Assembly (NCBI GenBank): GCA_020634615.1
Contig: JACKBI010000013.1
Span: 1 to 64,000 of the forward strand
Direction: 5' to 3'
Source: Anaerolineales bacterium
Lineage (GTDB): Bacteria; Chloroflexota; Anaerolineae; JAAEKA01
DNA: 64,000 nucleotides
This document shows, piece by piece, positions 59,441 through 64,000 of this stretch. The position numbers and the translations under genes are program-made. The notes beneath the pieces are model-generated. The model saw nothing but the letters and a program-made list of their open reading frames with translations, had not been told where the DNA came from and did no database searches. How positions within the stretch are numbered: position 1 is the stretch's first letter; each line of letters begins with the position of its first letter.

Positions 59441-59907
59441 TGGAAAACGGACAAGAGGTGTTTCGTCGGGAGTTGCTGGAAGCCCTGCAAGAAACCTTTG
59501 AGAGTCATCACGGCATCTATCTCGACAAAGGCACATCGCTTTTCGAGACTCTGGACGGGATTTCATCGGTCGAAGCGTCCCAGCCGGTTGGTGGACAGTG
59601 CGCGTCGCTGGCAGCTCAGGTGGCGCATGTCACGTTCTATCTGGAAATTCTGGAGCGGCACATGCTCCGGCAAGAGGTCGGCGCTGTGGACTGGGGCGAG
59701 ATCTGGCGCACCGTGCAGGAGGTCTCGGCGGAGGAATGGACCGAGTTGCGCCAACAGCTTGTGCAGACCTACCGGCGCATCGACGCCACATTGCATGGCC
59801 TGCCGACCTGGGACGACGAAAACCTGATCGCCGGCTCGCTCGCCATTCTCGTCCACACAGCGTATCATCTCGGCGAAATCCGCCAGGCGCTCTGCACGCT
59901 CAGATGA
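59440..59907 (+). CDS. DinB-like four-helix protein
   Basis: A 155-aa protein of the DinB/DUF664 superfamily. Metal-type histidines lie in QVAHVTFYLEILERHMLRQ and in LVHTAYHLGEIRQAL near the C-terminus. It begins inside the stop codon of the winged-helix gene (TAATG), so it is the last member of the operon. Family members are thiol-linked transferases or stress proteins. Confidence 0.82.
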   Translation: MENGQEVFRRELLEALQETFESHHGIYLDKGTSLFETLDGISSVEASQPVGGQCASLAAQVAHVTFYLEILERHMLRQEVGAVDWGEIWRTVQEVSAEEWTELRQQLVQTYRRIDATLHGLPTWDDENLIAGSLAILVHTAYHLGEIRQALCTLR

Positions 59908-59948
59908 AACCCCAGAACAGTCTGAACACAATTATCAGAGGGACCTGA

Positions 59949-60521
59949 ATGAGCAAAGGACGGTTGGAAGCGTTCAGTGATGGCGTGCTGGCCATCCTCA
60001 TTACCATCATGGTGTTGGAACTCGGCGTGCCGCACGAGCCGACTTTGGCCGCACTGTTGCCGCTGGTGCCGGTGTTCCTGAGCTACATTCTCAGCTTCAT
60101 TTTCCTCGGCATCTACTGGAACAACCATCATCACCTGTTGCAGGCCACCAAACAGGTCAACGGCAGCGTGTTGTGGGCGAACCTGCATCTGCTATTCTGG
60201 CTGTCACTGGTCCCATTTACCACTGCCTGGATGGGCGAGACAGAGTTCGAGGCGTTGCCGGTAGCCGTCTACGGGCTGGTGTTGTTACTGGCCGCCATTG
60301 CTTACTACATTCTGGCGCGCGCGTTGGTCACTTTGCACGGCGCGGAGTCGCCGCTGGCCATCGCGCTGGGTAAGGATGTCAAGGGCAAGATCTCGCCGAT
60401 CCTGTACCTGCTGGCGATTCCGCTCGCATTTGTCAGCCCGTGGATATCCTGCGGGTTGTATGTGTTGGTCGCTGCCATGTGGCTCGTCCCCGACCGGCGC
60501 ATCGAAAAGACGATATCCTGA
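59949..60521 (+). CDS. TMEM175-like potassium channel
   Basis: A 190-aa membrane protein with six segments and the family opening GRLEAFSDGVLAILITIMVL. The RxxxFSDGVxAI motif is the hallmark of bacterial TMEM175 (DUF1211) channels, which conduct potassium as tetramers. The WNNHHHLLQA segment after the third helix is also typical. AGAGGGACC precedes the ATG. Confidence 0.92.
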   Translation: MSKGRLEAFSDGVLAILITIMVLELGVPHEPTLAALLPLVPVFLSYILSFIFLGIYWNNHHHLLQATKQVNGSVLWANLHLLFWLSLVPFTTAWMGETEFEALPVAVYGLVLLLAAIAYYILARALVTLHGAESPLAIALGKDVKGKISPILYLLAIPLAFVSPWISCGLYVLVAAMWLVPDRRIEKTIS

Positions 60522-60523
60522 CG

Positions 60524-60952
60524 TCAGTACACCCAGGGGATGAGGCGTTTTGAAGTCAGCCGGTAGGCATCGTATTCGGGGAAGCGCATCGCCAGCAGCG
60601 TCTCTTCATAGCTCAGCTTGAACAGGAAATCGATCAGCAGCACGACCCAGGTCGCAATCCGCAGCGGCGTAGGCGCGTTGCCCACCAGTCCCAGCGCGCC
60701 CAGCAACAAGGCCGCATACATGGGGTGGCGGATGAAACGATACGGACCGCTGGTGACCAGCTTCGCGCCTGCCAACACATCAGGCAGGACGTTGAAGCGC
60801 CCCAACCTCCAGGTCCACAGCGTCCACAGGGCCAACGCCGCGCCGGCGATTTCCACAGCCAGCCACAGCGGTGGGCGCGCGATCAACGGACCGGTCACGG
60901 CGATTACGCCCAGACAGATGAATTGGATGGTGACAAAGACAATCGATTTCAT
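60524..60952 (-). CDS. Isoprenylcysteine carboxyl methyltransferase-like protein
   Basis: A 142-aa membrane methyltransferase-like protein: three to four hydrophobic segments, then the SAM-binding end LVTSGPYRFIRHPMYAALLL, and the C-terminal RFPEYDAYRLTSKRLIPWVY. Bacterial ICMT/PEMT-like members methylate lipids or unknown targets. The start shown is the second in-frame ATG; the first (60994) would extend into the divergent promoter. It is convergent with the TMEM175 gene and divergent from Hsp33. Confidence 0.88.
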   Translation of the reverse strand: MKSIVFVTIQFICLGVIAVTGPLIARPPLWLAVEIAGAALALWTLWTWRLGRFNVLPDVLAGAKLVTSGPYRFIRHPMYAALLLGALGLVGNAPTPLRIATWVVLLIDFLFKLSYEETLLAMRFPEYDAYRLTSKRLIPWVY

Positions 60953-60981
60953 TTGAACAAAGACTGGAATAAGGGTATCAT
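60953..60981 (+). promoter_or_regulatory. Sigma-70-type promoter for hslO
   Basis: TTGAAC, 17 bp, TATCAT, with a GGAGG-type site between it and the Hsp33 ATG. Confidence 0.55.
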
Positions 60982-61018
60982 CAACTGGCAACACCTGAGG
61001 AGGAGATTATACCACGAG

Positions 61019-61894
61019 ATGAGCGATATTATTCTGCGGGTGCTGGCGCGCGATGCTGGTGTGCGGGTGCAAGTCTGCATTGCAACCGAACTGGCGCGTG
61101 AAGGAGCCCGCCGGCACGGCACATCCCCACTGGCCTCGGCTGCGTTGGCTTACGGGTTAACGGCCGGCGCCCTGTTTGGCGGCACGCTGAAAGTCGGCCA
61201 GCGCATTGCCCTGAAGTTCGCAGGCGACGGTCCATTGGAGAAGATGGTGATCGAGGCCGACGCGTATGGCCGCGTGCGTGGCTATGTGGTGCATCCGGAG
61301 TTGCCCTCCGGGGATCGAATCGACGCGGCAGCAGTTGCTGATGCCATAGGCGACGGGTTGCTCACGGTCGCCAAGGATCTGCGGGTGGGTGACCTGTATC
61401 ATGGCACCATCGCGTTGACCGGCGACGGCCCGGAGCACGACATCGCCCGCTACGTTGCCCAGTCAGAACAGATACCTTCCTTGCTGCGCCTCTCCGTTGA
61501 GATGGACGATGCGGGGGAGATTGCGGTCGCGGGCGGGCTGCACGTTGAGGTGATGCCGGGCCACGAGGCGGGTGTGCTGGCAGAGCTCGCCGCGCAGTTG
61601 AGCGCCATGCCGCCGTTGGGAGACATGCTGTTGGCCGGCAGTTCACCGGAAGAAATCGTCGACCGGCTGCTGGGCGAAATCGACTATCTGGCGCTGGAAA
61701 CCAGACAGGTGGCGTTTGTCTGCTCCTGCAGCTACGAGCGTAGCCGCAAGGCGCTGATGGTCCTCGGTGCTGACGACATCCTCGAAATGATCGTCGAAGG
61801 CGAGGCGGTGATCGATTGCTACTTTTGCCATGAACGTTACGTGTTCAGTGCCAACGAACTGATGGCAATTCTGGACGAAATGGAGGCGGAATGA
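61019..61894 (+). CDS. hslO: Hsp33 redox-regulated chaperone
   Basis: A 291-aa Hsp33. The N-terminal chaperone fold begins SDIILRVLARDAGVRVQVCI and has the conserved HGTSPLASAALAYGLTAGAL segment. The C-terminal zinc redox switch is VCSCSYERS then CYFCHERYVF, i.e. CxC and CxxC with normal spacing. On oxidative stress it loses zinc, forms disulfides and binds unfolding proteins. Its stop overlaps the DUF4139 start. Confidence 0.96.
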   Translation: MSDIILRVLARDAGVRVQVCIATELAREGARRHGTSPLASAALAYGLTAGALFGGTLKVGQRIALKFAGDGPLEKMVIEADAYGRVRGYVVHPELPSGDRIDAAAVADAIGDGLLTVAKDLRVGDLYHGTIALTGDGPEHDIARYVAQSEQIPSLLRLSVEMDDAGEIAVAGGLHVEVMPGHEAGVLAELAAQLSAMPPLGDMLLAGSSPEEIVDRLLGEIDYLALETRQVAFVCSCSYERSRKALMVLGADDILEMIVEGEAVIDCYFCHERYVFSANELMAILDEMEAE

Positions 61895-63849
61895 TGACTG
61901 CGCTGCCGATTACGCAGATGACCCTTTTCAAGCACGGCGTTGGATTTTTTCAGCGGGCCGGGCGAGTGGACGGCGAGCGCGTCGACCTCACCTTTCCCGC
62001 CGAGGCCATGAACGATGTGCTGAAGAGTCTGACCATTCTGGACGATGGCGGAGGGCAGGTGCTGGGCGTCGAGTACCCCACGCCGCAGACGCTGGCCCAA
62101 CGGCTGGAGGGCTGCACCGTGCAGCTCGGCAGCGAGACCGCACTCTATGACCTACTGGTGAGCTTGCGCGGCCGGCGCGTGCAGGTGCTGTTGGATCAGC
62201 GCGAGTATCTGGTCGGTCAACTTGTCGGTGTGGACAGGCCGCCGAAGCGCAAGCCGCTGGGCGATGGTCTGGTGTCGGTACTGTTGGACGGTGCGCGGCA
62301 GGTCAGTGTGGTGTCGCTTGGCCGCGTGCGCGGCCTGGAGATACTGGACGCCCGCGCCGGTGATGATCTGCGCTACTTTCTCGACACCTCCATGGCCCAG
62401 GAAACCCAGCGCACACTCACCGTGCGCCTGTCGGCGGGGGCGCACAACCTGTCGGTGCGTTACGTTGCGCCAGCTCCGGTGTGGCGCGTGGCATATCGAG
62501 TGGTGATGGAAGAGGGAGAGGCAGACAGCGGAGAGATCAGCAGCCGGCGGGCGTTGCTGCTGGGGTGGGGCATTTTCGACAACAGTCTGGAGGAAGATTT
62601 GTCCGGAGTGTCGCTGGCGCTGGTGGCCGGGATGCCGATCTCGTTTGTATATGACCTGCAAACGCCGCATACGCCTGAGCGGCCGGTGGTTGGCGAGGAA
62701 GCACGCGTGGCTGCCGGTCCGGTAGCTTTTCAAGGCGCTGTCGCCGCACGTGCCAAAGGAGCCATGCGCGCAGCCGCACCTGAGGCGCCGCCCGCGGCTG
62801 AGATGGCCTTTGATGCGCCGGCGCCGATGGCGATGGGTGTCAGCGCAGCCGCGCTGGCCCAGGGGACTCCATTGGCTGTCTCGTCTACTGATCTGGGCGA
62901 GCGGTTTCAATATGCCATCGAGACGCCGATTACGGTTGGACGCGGCCAGTCGGCCATGGCGCCGCTGGTGTCAGCCTGGCTGGCGACGCGCAAGGATCTG
63001 CTGTACAACGGCAGCAAGCTGGCCAGGCATCCCGTGGCGACGCTGCGCATGATCAACGAAACTGGCTTGACGCTGGAGCGTGGTCCGGCGGTGGTGCTGG
63101 ACAGCAGCGGATACGCGGGCGAGGCAGTGTTGCCGTTCACAGCGGCAGGCAGCGAACTGGTTGTGCCTTACGCAGTGGAACTGGGCGCGCAGGTCAGCGA
63201 AGAAAGCGGCGCGCGCCGGGAAGTGGCAGCACTGCGGATCACCGATCACTACGCCAGCTACGACGAATGGGACATCCGCTGGCGCGACTATCGTGTCAAT
63301 AACAGCACAAGCCAGCCGCTGACTGTGTTGGTCGAGCATCGCCGCACGGCTCAGTACGACCTGTTCGACACGCCTGAACCGGTTGAGCAGACGCCCGATT
63401 TCGTTCGCTTCGCCGTCGAATCCCCCGGTGGTGGCGAGGCAACGTTGCGGGTTTCGGAGCGGCGGCTGGTGGTTCGCCGCGAAGAGTTGCGCAGGCTGTC
63501 TGGCGCTGCGCTGCAAGGGAGCCTCAAGGCTGGCCTGCTGGACGTGAAAACTTACAACCGGCTGGCTGGCTTGCTGGACCTGTGGAGCCAGATCGCGGTC
63601 CATGAGAAGCGGCTGGCCGAGATCGAGAAGGAACGCGCCAAGATCTATACCGCCCAGGAGCAGGTGCGCGGCAACATGCAGGCGCTGTCGTCCGAGGGCA
63701 AGGAAGGCGCGCTGCGTGCCAGCTATGTGGACAAGCTGACCGCCAGCGAAGAGCAACTGGCCACATTGTCAGATGAGGAGAAACAGCGTCAGGCTGACAT
63801 CCAGCGCCTCAACCGCGAAATCGACGCCGCGCTCGCGGCGCTGGGGTGA
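61891..63849 (+). CDS. DUF4139-family protein with C-terminal coiled coil
   Basis: A 652-aa protein of the DUF4139 group. The opening TLFKHGVGFFQRAGRVDGER is typical, the beta-rich core (LSVRYVAPAPVWRVAYRVVM, SNRx-like LGWGIFDNSLEEDLSGVSLA) follows, and the last 110 residues form a coiled coil (LWSQIAVHEKRLAEIEKERA...). It is related in fold to mucoidy inhibitor A-like proteins; there is no signal peptide, so it acts in the cytoplasm. Start ATGs at 61891 and 61894 both overlap or abut the Hsp33 stop, showing an operon. Confidence 0.85.
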   Translation: MMTALPITQMTLFKHGVGFFQRAGRVDGERVDLTFPAEAMNDVLKSLTILDDGGGQVLGVEYPTPQTLAQRLEGCTVQLGSETALYDLLVSLRGRRVQVLLDQREYLVGQLVGVDRPPKRKPLGDGLVSVLLDGARQVSVVSLGRVRGLEILDARAGDDLRYFLDTSMAQETQRTLTVRLSAGAHNLSVRYVAPAPVWRVAYRVVMEEGEADSGEISSRRALLLGWGIFDNSLEEDLSGVSLALVAGMPISFVYDLQTPHTPERPVVGEEARVAAGPVAFQGAVAARAKGAMRAAAPEAPPAAEMAFDAPAPMAMGVSAAALAQGTPLAVSSTDLGERFQYAIETPITVGRGQSAMAPLVSAWLATRKDLLYNGSKLARHPVATLRMINETGLTLERGPAVVLDSSGYAGEAVLPFTAAGSELVVPYAVELGAQVSEESGARREVAALRITDHYASYDEWDIRWRDYRVNNSTSQPLTVLVEHRRTAQYDLFDTPEPVEQTPDFVRFAVESPGGGEATLRVSERRLVVRREELRRLSGAALQGSLKAGLLDVKTYNRLAGLLDLWSQIAVHEKRLAEIEKERAKIYTAQEQVRGNMQALSSEGKEGALRASYVDKLTASEEQLATLSDEEKQRQADIQRLNREIDAALAALG

Positions 63850-63890
63850 CGTTTGTGCGTCGCGGCGACAACGTATGAATGATGCCTGAC

Positions 63891-63919
63891 TTGGCGGAAT
63901 TGCGCGCAGGCCCTATAAT
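63891..63919 (+). promoter_or_regulatory. Sigma-70-type promoter for the gene at the right edge
   Basis: TTGGCG, 17 bp, TATAAT, about 60 bases before the last ATG. No other feature lies between. Confidence 0.65.
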
Positions 63920-63979
63920 TCTGACATTCACCGTCCCGGTGTTCTCATCCCTGTTCGTCTCCCATCGAAAGGCCCAACA

Positions 63980-64000
63980 ATGGACTTACCCGTCAACCTT
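63980..64000 (+). CDS. Start of a gene cut by the window edge
   Basis: ATG with GAAAGG eight bases upstream and a strong promoter before it; only seven codons (MDLPVNL) are visible, so the product cannot be named. Confidence 0.5.

Overview
The window is high-GC bacterial DNA with dense, mostly short genes and no rRNA, tRNA or CRISPR array that I could find. Gene content suggests an environmental Chloroflexota bacterium (Anaerolineae/Caldilineae type). This is inferred from MalT-like LuxR regulators paired with a small conserved protein, a sugar ABC cassette with a very long MalF-type permease, a CHAT/STAND/TPR protein, a GerW-like pair, DUF1385, and many small enzyme families (GNAT, VOC, DinB, DHFR-like, phosphotransferases). 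No marker gene here fixes the taxonomy.

Layout. 1-5.5 kb: the tail of an unknown gene, then a cassette of MalT-like regulator, 73-aa small protein and DUF4386 membrane protein closed by a hairpin, then a beta-lactamase-fold lipoprotein. 5.6-6.1 kb: a scar where a DUF4242 gene is cut off next to a degenerate transposase and a copied gene tail. 6.2-18.2 kb: HicB-HicA and a long run of single-gene accessory enzymes, including two Imm5-like proteins, two DHFR-like proteins, GNATs, VOC, SDR, a truncated PARG-type macrodomain and a PuuE-like deacetylase. 18.4-24.5 kb: a chimeric ATPase/membrane ORF and a second regulator/small protein/membrane cassette with its own closing hairpin, then DUF2306. 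24.6-27.4 kb: VOC, intact PARG-type macrodomain, methyltransferase, GNAT. 27.9-32.2 kb: a sugar ABC importer in the order permease, permease, binding protein, with an intrinsic terminator and no ATPase gene. 32.5-40.7 kb: phosphotransferases, a third DHFR-like/Imm5-like pair, a GNAT/GH114 double pseudogene, YcaQ-like glycosylase, VOC, DUF2165, GNAT.

40.8-52.7 kb is mostly minus strand: SixA phosphatase, a giant protein with two CHAT protease domains, a STAND ATPase and TPRs interrupted by one stop codon, a metallophosphoesterase, an MFS transporter, a PrsW-type membrane protease, Era, malate dehydrogenase and DUF1385. 52.9-64 kb is mostly plus strand: AlkD-like repair protein, MBL hydrolase, cupredoxin protein, membrane proteins, a GerW-like pair, VOC/DUF1697/winged-helix/DinB in a tightly overlapping operon, TMEM175-like channel, ICMT-like methyltransferase (minus), Hsp33 and a DUF4139 protein.

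Two themes stand out. First, the region is full of local duplication and decay: paralogous cassettes, truncated copies, chimeric ORFs and gene tails. Second, it carries several classes of perfect palindrome. One is a dispersed family of about 87 bp, in at least five copies, whose arms are conserved (one copy with matched changes in both arms) while the interior is not. The best candidates for undescribed biology are the regulator/small-protein/membrane cassette, the double-CHAT STAND protein and this palindrome family.
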